64,000 nucleotides of DNA from Kitasatospora cineracea (GCF_003751605.1 NZ_RJVJ01000002.1:992001-1056000), one strand, 5' to 3'; counted from the stretch's first letter, positions 16,604 to 25,126 are shown. The notes: generated by a model from the sequence alone, not told the origin. Translations and numbers: made by a program.

Positions 16604-17852
16604 GCGGGGGCCTCTCTTCGGTGCGGACTTCGGCGCGGGGGTGCGGGGGTGCGGGCCGGGCGCCGCCGTGCGGGCCGAGCGCCCGGTCGCGGGCGGCGGT
16701 CAGCGCGGGCGGGAGGAGCCGGCGGAGCAGGGCCCGGGGCAGCGGCCGGACGTGGGTCATCGCGTGCCACTGCTCGACCAGCGCACAGCCCAGCTCCACC
16801 TTGGGCAGGTACGCGGTCTGGGCGAAGCGGATGTGCCGGCAGCCCGCGGCCAGTGCCAGCCGGACGGCCGCGTAGTGCAGGTTGTGGTAGAGCGCGGCGT
16901 CGTGGGCCAGCCGGTAGTCCAGGCCGATCCGGGCCCCGGTCGCGCCCGCCGCGGCCCCGGCGACGACCCCCTCGCCGTCCCCGGACCCGGACCCGGCTCC
17001 GGTCCCGGGGGTGAAGAGGCAGAGCAGGAAGCCGACCAGCCGCTCGCCCTCGAAGCAGGCGACCAGGCGGCTGAGCGGGTCCTCGGCGAGGGCGGCCAGG
17101 AAGGCGTGGTCGAGGACGTCCAGGGTCTGGTCGGCCCGGTCCATCACCTGCCCGTAGAGGGCGAGCACGGCGGGCAGCAGGTGGGCGAAGTCGGCCAGCA
17201 CCTCGATCCGCAGGCCGGGGCGGGCGGCGAAGCGGCGGATCTTGGCCCGGGCGTTGCGGCGCGGCTTGGCCGGGAGGGCGGCCAGGTACTGCTCGAACGA
17301 GTCGGCGGGAAGGGCGAGTTCGGTGTCGGGGAGGCTGGGGACGAGGAAGAAGCCGGCCGCCGTCAGCGGGGCGCGCAGCGGGGCCAGGTCGGGCCCGGCG
17401 AAGTCCTTGAGGACGACGGTGCCGAGCCGCTCGCGGCGGGCGAAGTCGAGGACGGCGGAGACCAGCAGTTCCCCGGCCGGGCCGTCCAGCGGTTCGGCCG
17501 CCAGGACGTGGCCCTGGCCGAGCAGGTGGCCGCAGAACAGCATCGGCACCCGCAGCAGGCGGGGCGCGTGGCGGCGCAGCGGGGCGAGCAGACGGCGTTC
17601 TTGCGGGCCGACGATCCGGTCGAGCTGCAGGTCGCGGAAGAGGCACAGCGGCAGCACCGCGACGGTCTCCGCGCCCCGGCGCACCGTCAGGTAGGCGTAG
17701 CCGGACGGGCCGACCCGGCTGCGTTCCAGGGCGCGGAAGACGCCGCGGGACCACATCGGGTCGCCCGCGGGGGCCAGCCGTTCCCAACTGCCGGGCGGCA
17801 GTTGGTCGATGCTGCGCAGCACCTCGGCCCGGTGGCCGGTCGCGCGTCCCAC
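16590..17852 (-). CDS. FemAB/BioF2-like GNAT-fold acyltransferase
   Basis: A 420-aa cytosolic protein. The C-terminal half carries the GNAT_6/FemAB-like block around LPAKPRRNARAKIRRF, then RLVACFEGERLVGFLLCLF and a final acetyltransferase-like stretch containing DYRLAHDAALYHNLHYAAV and LGCALVEQWHAM. A Gly/Ser/Ala-rich insert (about residues 287-302) interrupts the fold. Relatives transfer acyl or aminoacyl groups to amines in peptidoglycan or natural products. Next to an aminotransferase it is a candidate for N-acylating the amine product. Position, overlap with the SRPBCC gene and the 4-bp gap to the acyl-CoA dehydrogenase show it belongs to the operon. Family call is moderate. Confidence 0.65.
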   Translation of the reverse strand: MGRATGHRAEVLRSIDQLPPGSWERLAPAGDPMWSRGVFRALERSRVGPSGYAYLTVRRGAETVAVLPLCLFRDLQLDRIVGPQERRLLAPLRRHAPRLLRVPMLFCGHLLGQGHVLAAEPLDGPAGELLVSAVLDFARRERLGTVVLKDFAGPDLAPLRAPLTAAGFFLVPSLPDTELALPADSFEQYLAALPAKPRRNARAKIRRFAARPGLRIEVLADFAHLLPAVLALYGQVMDRADQTLDVLDHAFLAALAEDPLSRLVACFEGERLVGFLLCLFTPGTGAGSGSGDGEGVVAGAAAGATGARIGLDYRLAHDAALYHNLHYAAVRLALAAGCRHIRFAQTAYLPKVELGCALVEQWHAMTHVRPLPRALLRRLLPPALTAARDRALGPHGGARPAPPHPRAEVRTEERPPHAAR

Positions 17853-17856
17853 CGGG

Positions 17857-18987
17857 TCAGCCGATCCGCAGCGGGCGGCCGTCCAGGTGCTCCCGGAGCG
17901 GGCGGGCCATCCTGGTGCGGGCCGGGGGGTGGAAGGTCAGGGCGAGGGCGGCCGAGGCGAGGTAGGAGCCGTCCGGGGAGCTGACGAAGGACATCCCGCC
18001 GAGGGCGGCCAGGCAGGCCCGGGTGCTCTCGGCGATCGCGTCCTGCGCGGCGTAGCGGGCGGTGAGCGCCCGGACCAGCAGGGCCTCGTCCCAGGGCTCG
18101 TCGGCCATCGCCCGGGCGACGGCCTCCACGGCCAGCATCGCGCCCTCGACCGGGACGAGGTACGGCGTCGGGTCGTCCTCGGCGGCGCCCGGGCGCCGCA
18201 GGGCGCGTTCGACCAGGGCGCTGGCGGCGCCGAGGTAGCCGGCGGTCAGCAGCAGTTCGAACCAGAGGAAGCCCGCCACGTTGAGCGCGTCCGGCACGGC
18301 GTCGGCGGTGACCTCGGTGGCCACCACCATGCTCGGGTCCAACTCGACGTCGGTGAGCCGGACTTCGTCGCTCTCGGCGCCCGCCAGGATCGGCGTGCCC
18401 CAGAACGGGTGGACGGTGATGCCGGGGGTGTCGGCGGGGATCAGCGCGACGGCCAGCCGCGGCACGCCGTCCGGGCCGGTCAGCGCGACGGAGGCGGTCA
18501 GCAGGTCCATCGAGCGGGAGAGGCTGCACGGCATCTTGCTGCCGTTGAGCACGATCCGGTCGCCGCGCCGTTCGGCGGTGAGGTGCGGGGTGAGGATGTT
18601 CCGGCCGGGGCGGCCCTCGGCGAAGGCGGAGGCCAGCAGCAGTCGCTGCTTGGCGACGCTCTCCAGCAGCGCCCCGGCCAGGCCGTCGCCGTACTCGGCG
18701 GCCGCGGCCAGGCCCGCCACCGAGAAGTGGTGCATGGTGGTGGCCACCGCGAGCGAGGGGCAGCGGGCGCCGACCGCCCGCTGCACCCGGACGGCCTGCA
18801 GCGCGCTCGCCCCGGCGCCGGAGTTCGCGGCGGGCACCAGCAGGCCGGGGCCGCCGGCCGCCTTGAACGCGGCGACCGCCGGGCTGGGCGCCTGCTCCAG
18901 CTCGGCCAGCGGGTGGCGGGCCAGCGCCTGGTCCAACCCGGGCATGAGCGCCTCGAGTTCGGCGCGTTCGCGGTGCAGGAAGTTCAC
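17857..18987 (-). CDS. Acyl-CoA dehydrogenase-like flavoenzyme
   Basis: A 376-aa protein of the acyl-CoA dehydrogenase superfamily. The middle beta-domain (LTAERRGDRIVLNGSKMPCSL and later WGTPILAGAESDEVRLTDVEL) and the four-helix C-terminal domain are recognisable. The GTG start at 18987 has AAGGA upstream. It could desaturate or otherwise oxidise an ACP- or CoA-bound chain. Such enzymes desaturate ACP-bound chains in, for example, tambjamine and prolyl-ACP pathways. I did not identify the catalytic Glu with confidence. It is the second gene of the operon, after the P450. Confidence 0.8.
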   Translation of the reverse strand: MNFLHRERAELEALMPGLDQALARHPLAELEQAPSPAVAAFKAAGGPGLLVPAANSGAGASALQAVRVQRAVGARCPSLAVATTMHHFSVAGLAAAAEYGDGLAGALLESVAKQRLLLASAFAEGRPGRNILTPHLTAERRGDRIVLNGSKMPCSLSRSMDLLTASVALTGPDGVPRLAVALIPADTPGITVHPFWGTPILAGAESDEVRLTDVELDPSMVVATEVTADAVPDALNVAGFLWFELLLTAGYLGAASALVERALRRPGAAEDDPTPYLVPVEGAMLAVEAVARAMADEPWDEALLVRALTARYAAQDAIAESTRACLAALGGMSFVSSPDGSYLASAALALTFHPPARTRMARPLREHLDGRPLRIG

Positions 18988-19094
18988 GGGCACGTCCTTC
19001 GGGGCTGCGGTCGGGAGGCTTCGAGCGGGGGAGGTGCGGGCGGGGGGAGGCTTCGAACGGGCGGGAGGTGCGGGCCCGGGGTGCGGGCGGGGCG

Positions 19095-20363
19095 CTAGCC
19101 GGTGGCCGCCAGCGGCAGGGCGTCGAACGAGCGCAGGCAGGCCGAGGCGCGCCGCACCGGGGGCCCGGCCGGGGCGAGCCGGGGGAAGCGCTCCAGCAGC
19201 CGGCCCAGCAGGACGGCCGTCTCCAGCCGGGCCAGGGCCGCGCCGAAGCAGTAGTGCGGGCCGGCGCCGAAGCTCAGCACGTGGACGTCCGGGCGGGTGA
19301 CCAGGAACGCGTCCGGGTCGGGGTAGCGGCGCGGGTCCCGGTTCGCGGCGCCCAGCACGGCGGTGACGCTGGCCCCGGCGGGGACGGGCACCCCGGCGAC
19401 CTCGGTGGGGCGGGCCGCCAGCCGCTCGGTCATCAGCACCGGTGCGTCCCAGCGCAGCGCCTCCTCGACCGCGCCGGGCAGCAGCCCCGGGTCGGCCCGC
19501 AGCAGCGCCGCCTGCGCGGGGTGGGCCAGCAGCGCGGACACCGCGGTGCCGAGCAGGCCGGCCGTGGTCTCGAACCCGGCGACGAAGACCAGCAGCAGCA
19601 GGTCGGCCGTCTCCCGTTCGGTGAGCGGCAGTTGCCCGGACGGCGGCTGCGGGCCGCCCCGGTCGGACGCCGGGGCGAGCAGGGCGGTGGCGAGGTCCTC
19701 GGCGGGGCGGGCCCGGCGCTCGCGCAGCAGGCCGGTGAAGTACGCGCGCAGCGCGGTCACCGCCGCGTCCGCCCGCTGCCAGTCCTGCTCCGAGCGGACC
19801 GGTTCCAGCAGCCGGGCGGCGTCCCGGCCCAGCCGGTGGAAGTGCTCCCGGTCCGCCCGGGGGACCCCGATCAGTCCGCCCACCACCGCGACCGGCAGCG
19901 GGTAGCCGACCAGGGCCTGGAAGTCCGCCGTCCCGCCGTCCGCGGTGGCGTCCGCGAAACCGTCCATCAGTTCGTCGACGATTTTCTCCACGCCCGCCGA
20001 CAGCTGCGCCGCCTGCCGCGGCCCGAACGCGGCCGTCAGCGGCGCACGGAGGCGTTCGTGCGCGGCCCCGTTCGTTCCCAGCAGGGAGGCGTAGAAGAAA
20101 TCCGCCGCCGGCCGGGCCGCCCACTCCGGGCGCTCCCGGGCCAGCCACCGCGCGTCCGGCACCGCGAAGGCCGGGCTCGCCAGTGCGGCCTGGCAGTCGG
20201 CGAAACCGGTCAGCAGCCGCGTCCCCAACTCCTCGTCGTACCAGGCCGGATCGGCCTCGCGCAGCGCTGCCAGCGCCCCGTGCGGATCGGCCCGGAACGC
20301 CGGGCCGAAGGCCGTCGACGGGGCGCGCCGGGCGCCCGCCGGGTCAACCGCGGAACCGTCCAC
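19095..20363 (-). CDS. Cytochrome P450
   Basis: A 422-aa soluble bacterial P450. The I-helix oxygen-binding motif is VFVAGFETTAG, the K-helix ExxR is in EEALRW, and the haem-ligand loop is SFGAGPHYCFGAALARLE. It is the first gene of the biosynthetic operon and likely hydroxylates or epoxidises the chain late in the pathway. The long open frame continues 46 codons further upstream into AT-richer promoter DNA. GTG 20363, with GGAGG upstream, gives the normal family length. Electron-transfer partners are not encoded nearby. Confidence 0.88.
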   Translation of the reverse strand: MDGSAVDPAGARRAPSTAFGPAFRADPHGALAALREADPAWYDEELGTRLLTGFADCQAALASPAFAVPDARWLARERPEWAARPAADFFYASLLGTNGAAHERLRAPLTAAFGPRQAAQLSAGVEKIVDELMDGFADATADGGTADFQALVGYPLPVAVVGGLIGVPRADREHFHRLGRDAARLLEPVRSEQDWQRADAAVTALRAYFTGLLRERRARPAEDLATALLAPASDRGGPQPPSGQLPLTERETADLLLLVFVAGFETTAGLLGTAVSALLAHPAQAALLRADPGLLPGAVEEALRWDAPVLMTERLAARPTEVAGVPVPAGASVTAVLGAANRDPRRYPDPDAFLVTRPDVHVLSFGAGPHYCFGAALARLETAVLLGRLLERFPRLAPAGPPVRRASACLRSFDALPLAATG

Positions 20364-20416
20364 CGAGCTCGCCCACCTCCACCCACTGCCGCGCGCGCCG
20401 GACCGGCCGAACCGCT

Positions 20417-20459
20417 CGGGAATTCCGTTCCGTTCGGACCGAGAGTACCTGAATTCCCG
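20417..20459. promoter_or_regulatory. 9-bp inverted repeat upstream of the P450 operon
   Basis: CGGGAATTC (20417-20425) is exactly complementary to GAATTCCCG (20451-20459) across 25 nt. A third partial copy, CGGGAAT, is at 20472. The area is the least GC-rich stretch around and probably carries the operon promoter. Confidence 0.5.
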
Positions 20460-20483
20460 CTCTCGATACACCGGGAATGCATT

Positions 20484-20494
20484 GAAGTACCCAT
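20484..20494 (-). promoter_or_regulatory. TACCCAT-type half-site before the P450 operon
   Basis: GAAGTACCCAT differs in one base from GAACTACCCAT at 23511-23521 beside the LAL regulator gene. TACCCAT fits the NarL heptamer consensus TACYYMT, and LAL regulators carry a NarL/LuxR-type DNA-binding domain. Confidence 0.5.
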
Positions 20495-20575
20495 CCAGCA
20501 ATAGGAATTACTGCCCGTCGGATCATTTCCGGGCGCCCGTTTCCCGGCCCGCTCCCCCACCGGGCCGGAGGGCGG

Positions 20576-23398
20576 TCAGCCGGCCGTCCCGCGCAGCGCC
20601 TTGCGCGTGGTGCCCAGCTTGCGCAGCACCGCGGCGACGTGGTGCTCGGCGGTGCGTTCGGAGACGAAGAGGGCGGCGGCGATCTCCTTGTTGCGGGCGC
20701 CCTCGGCAAGCAGGTCGGCGACCTGGCGTTCGCGCGGGGAGAGGGTGTCGGCGGGGTCCCCCGGGGTGCGCGGGACGGGGCCGAGGGCGCGCAGGCGGCG
20801 TCGGGTCCGGGAGGCGTCGCGGACGGCGCCGAGGCGGTCGAACTCCTCGGCGGCGGCGGTCAGCAGCGGCCCGGCGTCGGCGGCCGGCCCGGCGAGCGCG
20901 GCGCGTTCGGCGGCGAGGGCGGCGGGGTGGGGGCGGCCGACGGACCGCCAGGCGTCGCGGGCGCGGCGGAACGCGGCGGCGGCCGCGTCCGGGGTGTCGG
21001 CGAGCAGTCCGGCCGCGGTGTGCTGTTCGGCCCGGCCACCGGGGCTGACCAGCCCGTCGAGGCCGGCCGCGTGCTCGGCGGCGAGGGCGGCGGCGGTGGC
21101 CCGGTCGCCGCGGCGCAGGGCGGTGTCGACGGCGGTGGGCACCAGGTCGAAGGCGAACGGCCAGGCTTCGCGGCGGCGCAGCAGGCGCAGCGCGGGGGCG
21201 AGGGTCCGCCAGGCGGTGTCGGGGTCGTCGCGGTCGAGGTGGAGGCGGGCCAGGCCGGCCGCGGCGGGCAGGGCGAGGACGCTGGTGGCGTCCTGGTCGA
21301 GGGCGGTGCGGAAGTGCTCGGCGGCGCGGGCGGCCCGGCCGCGGGCGGCGGCGATGGCGCCCTGGGCGGCGGCGAGCAGGCCGGTGTCGGCGACGGGGCT
21401 GTCGGGGAAGCGCCGTCGGTAGGCGGCGAGGGCGGTGTCGAACCGGGTCCACCGGCCGGCCGCCCAGTCGAGCAGCACCGGGTAGCTGCGGGCGTACATG
21501 GCGAGGCCGTCGAGTCCGGCCCGCTCGCCGAGCGCGGTGGCCTCCTCGGCCCAGCCGCGGACCTGCGCGTCGAGGCCGGTGCAGCAGGCGATCTCGGCGG
21601 CGTTGGAGAGGCTGATGACCGTGCAGAACACGACCTTGGGGTGGTCGCTGTGCCGGGGCAGGGCGGCGAGCAGGCCGGGGATCTCGGGGGTGGCGCAGAC
21701 CGGGAGCGAGACCAGCCGGTTGGTGTGGACGACGGCGGTGGCCTCCGGGTCGTCGACGCGTTCCAGCAGGGCGAGGGCGCGGTCCATCCAGACCCGGCGT
21801 TCGGCGGCGGTGGCGTCGCCGGTGTCCATGGCGGCGATGACGGCCAGCGTCTTGGCCGCGTGCCGGGGGTTGTCGGCCGCCAACTCGACGGCGGCCTCCT
21901 CGAGTTCGGCGACGCCGTGGGAGCCGCCGAGGTGCAGTCGGAGGATCTGGCCGAGCCGGGCCCGGATCTCGCCGCGGACGGCCGGGGCCAGGCCGGGGGT
22001 GTCGACGATCCGGCGCAGCGCGTCGGCGCTGGCACCGGCCTCCGCGGTGTAGGTGACGGCCTCGGCCAGCGAGCGGGCGGCGGCGCCGAGTTCGTCGGCG
22101 GGCAGGCCGGGGTGGTCGATGATCCGGCGGAGCATCAGGGCGGCGGTGCCGAGGTCGCCGACCTCCATCGCCCGGTCGGCGGCGGCGCGGGCGTGCACCA
22201 GCCACTGCGCGGTGTCGCCGAGCGCCTCGGTGTGGTGGGCGATCTGCACCAGCGGCTGCGGGTCCCGGGCGGTGAGCAGGCCGAGGACGCGGCGGTGCAG
22301 CCGGGTGCGGAGCGGGCCGGGCAGCGCGTCGTAGACGGAGCGGCGGGCCAGGGCGTGCGAGAACCCGTAGCGGTCGGGGCCGTGCTCGACCAGGACGGAG
22401 CGCTCCAGGGCGTCGGTCAGGGCGGCGTCGGCCCGGTCGGCGGGGAGGGCGGCGGCCTCGGCCAGCAGGTCCCCGGACGCGGGGACGGCGAGCACGGCGG
22501 CGGCGTCGACCAGGTCGGCGGCGTCCGGGGTGAGCCGTTCGATCCGGGCGGCGAGCACTTCGCGCAGGCTGCGCGGCACGCCCAGCAGGTCGGGCCGGTC
22601 GGCGGCGCCGGGGCGGGTGCCGAGGGTGATCAGGTCCTCGACGGCGATCAGCGGCAGGCCGTGGCTGCGCTCGTAGAGCGCGCCGGTGAGCCGGCGGGCG
22701 CCGTCCGGGCCGAGGGCGGAGCCGGCCAGCGCGGCGAGGGCCGGGCGGTCCAGCCGGTGCAGGGCCAGGTCGCGCAGGCCGGTGCCGGCGGGGCGGCGCA
22801 GTTCGCGGCCCAGCAGCGGGCCACGCACCTCCTCGCCCCGGTAGGTGAGCAGCAGCGCGGTGTCCTCGGGCAGGCTGCCGGCCAGCAGCAGGAGGAGTTC
22901 GCGGGTCGCGTCGTCGGCCCAGTGGACGTCCTCGACCACCAGCACCACGGGGGCCGCGGCCGCCAGCAGGGCCCGGGTGGCGGTCAGCACCGCCTGGCGC
23001 TGCTCGCCCGGCCCGGTGGGCCCGGCGGGCGGCGGGGGCAGCCGGTCGGCGAGGTCGGGCAGCAGCGGGGCGAGCGGCGCGGCGGCGGCCCCGAGCCGGG
23101 CGCCGGGCGGCAGCAGCGGGCCGAGCGCCCCGAGGGCGTCGATGACCGGGCCGAAGGGCAGCGGCTCGCGCAGCGGGTGGCAGCCGCCCACCACGGTCCC
23201 CACCCCGCGGGCCCGCAGCGCACCGGCGGCCTCCGCGACCAGCCGGGTCTTGCCCACCCCGGCCTCGCCCTGCACCAGGGCGACGGCCGGGCGGGCGTCC
23301 AACAGCTCCACCAGCTCGGCCAGTTCGGGCTCCCGGCCGACGAAGGCGAAGCCCCGCCGCTCCGGGGCGGGACCGGACCGCCGCACCGCACCGACCAT
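20576..23398 (-). CDS. LAL-family LuxR transcriptional regulator of the adjacent cluster
   Basis: A 940-aa large ATP-binding LuxR regulator. An N-terminal AAA-type ATPase has Walker A GEAGVGKT (about residues 45-52) and Walker B VVLVVEDVHWAD (about residues 148-159). A long helical repeat middle part follows. The C-terminal LuxR HTH is LSPRERQVADLLAEGARNKEIA followed by VSERTAEHHVAAVLRKL. AGGAG sits 6 nt before the ATG. LALs are usually pathway-specific activators, and this one abuts the P450-to-SDR operon on the same strand. A large inverted repeat containing TACCCAT half-sites lies upstream of it, and one such half-site lies upstream of the operon. Confidence 0.9.
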   Translation of the reverse strand: MVGAVRRSGPAPERRGFAFVGREPELAELVELLDARPAVALVQGEAGVGKTRLVAEAAGALRARGVGTVVGGCHPLREPLPFGPVIDALGALGPLLPPGARLGAAAAPLAPLLPDLADRLPPPPAGPTGPGEQRQAVLTATRALLAAAAPVVLVVEDVHWADDATRELLLLLAGSLPEDTALLLTYRGEEVRGPLLGRELRRPAGTGLRDLALHRLDRPALAALAGSALGPDGARRLTGALYERSHGLPLIAVEDLITLGTRPGAADRPDLLGVPRSLREVLAARIERLTPDAADLVDAAAVLAVPASGDLLAEAAALPADRADAALTDALERSVLVEHGPDRYGFSHALARRSVYDALPGPLRTRLHRRVLGLLTARDPQPLVQIAHHTEALGDTAQWLVHARAAADRAMEVGDLGTAALMLRRIIDHPGLPADELGAAARSLAEAVTYTAEAGASADALRRIVDTPGLAPAVRGEIRARLGQILRLHLGGSHGVAELEEAAVELAADNPRHAAKTLAVIAAMDTGDATAAERRVWMDRALALLERVDDPEATAVVHTNRLVSLPVCATPEIPGLLAALPRHSDHPKVVFCTVISLSNAAEIACCTGLDAQVRGWAEEATALGERAGLDGLAMYARSYPVLLDWAAGRWTRFDTALAAYRRRFPDSPVADTGLLAAAQGAIAAARGRAARAAEHFRTALDQDATSVLALPAAAGLARLHLDRDDPDTAWRTLAPALRLLRRREAWPFAFDLVPTAVDTALRRGDRATAAALAAEHAAGLDGLVSPGGRAEQHTAAGLLADTPDAAAAAFRRARDAWRSVGRPHPAALAAERAALAGPAADAGPLLTAAAEEFDRLGAVRDASRTRRRLRALGPVPRTPGDPADTLSPRERQVADLLAEGARNKEIAAALFVSERTAEHHVAAVLRKLGTTRKALRGTAG

Positions 23399-23507
23399 CC
23401 GCCGCTCCTGACCACCGTGAACGCCTCTCCCTCACGCTACTGCCGCCCCGCCGGGGAACCGCCCGGCGGGCCGGGAGCCCGGCCCCGCGGACCGCCCGGG
23501 TCCGGGT

Positions 23508-23558
23508 GCGGAACTACCCATGTCCCGGCCCCCGGCGGACGGGAATGGGTAGTTCCGC
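23508..23558. promoter_or_regulatory. Perfect 14-bp inverted repeat with NarL-like TACCCAT half-sites
   Basis: GCGGAACTACCCAT (23508-23521) and its exact complement (23545-23558) are separated by 23 nt, between the divergent LAL regulator and the small gene at 23642. Two-turn spacing of half-sites suggests a dimer-of-dimers or looped operator rather than a terminator. Confidence 0.6.
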
Positions 23559-23600
23559 GTCTTCCGGCGGGCCGCGGGCCGGTCTTCCCTTGAACCGTCG

Positions 23601-23627
23601 GCACCACCCGCACCACCCGCACCACCC
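23601..23627 (+). repeat. Three perfect tandem copies of GCACCACCC
   Basis: A 9-bp unit repeated exactly three times just before the ribosome binding site of the small gene at 23642. It is in the leader and of unknown meaning. Confidence 0.6.
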
Positions 23628-23641
23628 GGAGGCGAGCAGCC

Positions 23642-24022
23642 ATGAACCCCAGGAACCGTCCGGCGGCCAGCCGCCCCACCGCCATCTACCTGCGCTGCTA
23701 CCCGTACGACGCGGGTTTCCTGCTGGACTTCTGGAGCGCGCTCAGCCATTACGCCCTGGCCGCCGGGCTGGGCGAGGCGACCGTGTTCCTGGACAACGGC
23801 CGCCGCTCCCAGGACCCGTTGAGTTCGCTGGAGGCGCTGCTGGCGGCGGCCGCGGCGGGGCGGGTGTCGGCGGTGGTGGTGCCCGGCCCGTTCGTCTTCT
23901 CGCTGGACGACGAGGCGGCCCGGGCCACGGTGCGCCGGTTCGAGGCGGTGGGCTGCGCGGTCCACGAGCTGCCGGACACGCACCGGCGGCGGCCCTCCGC
24001 GCGGTTCGCCGTGGCGGGCTGA
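23642..24022 (+). CDS. Small protein resembling a serine-recombinase N-terminal fold, catalytic Ser absent
   Basis: A 126-aa protein of unknown function. AIYLRCYPYDAG, a central helix, AAAAAGRVSAVVVPGPFVFSLDDEA and GCAVHELPDTHRRR follow the strand-helix layout of resolvase/invertase catalytic domains (YxRVS...LxR...). However, the nucleophilic Ser region (normally RVST) reads RCYP and the Arg triad is not evident. There is no DNA-binding domain. It is therefore probably not a recombinase. GGAGG lies 8 nt before the ATG. It is divergent from the LAL regulator across a large inverted repeat and may be co-controlled with it. Confidence 0.6.
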   Translation: MNPRNRPAASRPTAIYLRCYPYDAGFLLDFWSALSHYALAAGLGEATVFLDNGRRSQDPLSSLEALLAAAAAGRVSAVVVPGPFVFSLDDEAARATVRRFEAVGCAVHELPDTHRRRPSARFAVAG

Positions 24023-24056
24023 GCGGGGGCGGGCTGAGCGGGGGCGGCGGGTCCCG

Positions 24057-24857
24057 TCAGGGGGTCTCGGCGACGACCAGCTGTCCGACCTGTTCGCCGA
24101 GCACGGTCCGGGCGGGTGCGTCCAGGCCGGAGTCGGTGACGAAGCAGTCCAGTTCGTCCAGGGCCGCGAAGGCGCTCAGTCCGACCACGCCCCACTTGCT
24201 GTGGTCGGCCACCGCGACCACCCGGCGGGCCGAGGAGATCAGGGCCCGGTTGGTCTGCGCCTCGGCCAGGTTGGGGGTGGTGAGCCCGGCCCGTTCGGAG
24301 ACGCCGTGCGCGCCGATCAGCAGGAGGTCGACGTGCAGCGAGCGGATCGCCTGGTCGGCCAGCGGGCCGACCAGGGCCGCCGAGGGGGTGGGGGTGCCGC
24401 CGGTGAGCAGCAGGGTCGGCCCGCTGCCCGGGTTCTTCGCGGCGTGCTCGCGCAGCAGGTCGGCGACCGGCAGCGAGTTGGTGACGATGGTCAGGCCGCG
24501 GACGTCCAGCAGCCGGCCGGCCACCGCGTGGGCGGTGGTGCCGGCCGAGACGGCGACCACGCTGCCGGGTTCGACCAGGGCGGCCGCGGCGTCGGCGAGC
24601 GCGGCCTTGGCGGCGGACTCGCGCTGCGTCTTGGCCTCGAAGCCCGGTTCCTCGGCCCGGGCGGCGCTGGTGACCGCGCCGCCGTAGATCTTCTCCACTT
24701 CGCCGGCCCGGACGAGTTCGTCCAGGTCCCGGCGGATCGTCATGTCGGAGACGCCGAACTGCTCGACCAGGTCGGCCACCCGGACGGCGCCGGTCCGGCG
24801 CACCAGTTCGAGGATCAGCGCCCGGCGCTGGGGGCCGAGAAGTGCCGGGTCCGCCAC
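24057..24857 (-). CDS. DeoR-family sugar-phosphate-responsive repressor
   Basis: A 266-aa DeoR regulator. The N-terminal winged HTH is RTGAVRVADLVEQFGVSDMTIRRDLDEL. The C-terminal effector domain resembles ribose-5-phosphate isomerase (VVAVSAGTTAHAVAG, IVTNSLPVADLL, LLLIGAHGVSERAGLTTPN). Such repressors respond to phosphorylated sugars. The GTG start has AAGGAG 5 nt upstream. It is divergent from the arabinogalactan hydrolase genes. A 12-bp motif, CAYRAYCRAACR, recurs in its divergent intergenic region and before two further units of the locus, and the orientation suggests it is this protein's operator. The actual effector is unknown. Confidence 0.88.
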   Translation of the reverse strand: MADPALLGPQRRALILELVRRTGAVRVADLVEQFGVSDMTIRRDLDELVRAGEVEKIYGGAVTSAARAEEPGFEAKTQRESAAKAALADAAAALVEPGSVVAVSAGTTAHAVAGRLLDVRGLTIVTNSLPVADLLREHAAKNPGSGPTLLLTGGTPTPSAALVGPLADQAIRSLHVDLLLIGAHGVSERAGLTTPNLAEAQTNRALISSARRVVAVADHSKWGVVGLSAFAALDELDCFVTDSGLDAPARTVLGEQVGQLVVAETP

Positions 24858-24957
24858 GGGTTCTCCTTACACCGCTCGGCAGTGGTTCACGGATCAACAG
24901 GATAGTGCGGTCCTGATCAGCCGGGCGCCCACCCTCCCCCACTCCACCCAGAGTCAA

Positions 24958-24969
24958 CATAATCAAACG
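24958..24969. promoter_or_regulatory. DeoR-type operator motif, copy A1
   Basis: CATAATCAAACG, whose complement CGTTTGATTATG resembles DeoR-family operator half-sites. The same motif stands at 39824-39835. Confidence 0.55.
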
Positions 24970-25086
24970 TTCAATGACGGTGGAGATGCGGCCACGAAAT
25001 GCCCCTTTGAACCCACCAAAACCCTTCTGAACTGGGCAAACATCCCCGCTCCCGATCGGGGCCCGCAACCGGGCCGGTCAGAACCC

Positions 25087-25115
25087 TTGACACAACCGAA
25101 CACCGCTCCGAGACT
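25087..25115 (+). promoter_or_regulatory. Exo-galactanase promoter overlapped by DeoR-type motif A2
   Basis: TTGACA (25087-25092), 17 nt, GAGACT (25110-25115). The motif CACAACCGAACA (25091-25102) covers the -35 edge. An almost identical block, including the GAGACTCTC -10 region, precedes the GH95 gene at 39864-39892. Confidence 0.6.
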
Positions 25116-25126
25116 CTCCCCAGCCG

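Noticed and set aside
23508..23558. The 14-bp inverted repeat as a terminator
   Set aside because: It lies between divergent starts, not after stop codons. Its 23-nt gap and NarL-like half-sites favour an operator.
23642..24022. The small protein as an active site-specific recombinase
   Set aside because: The catalytic Ser motif and DNA-binding domain are absent, and no attachment-site-like repeats flank it.
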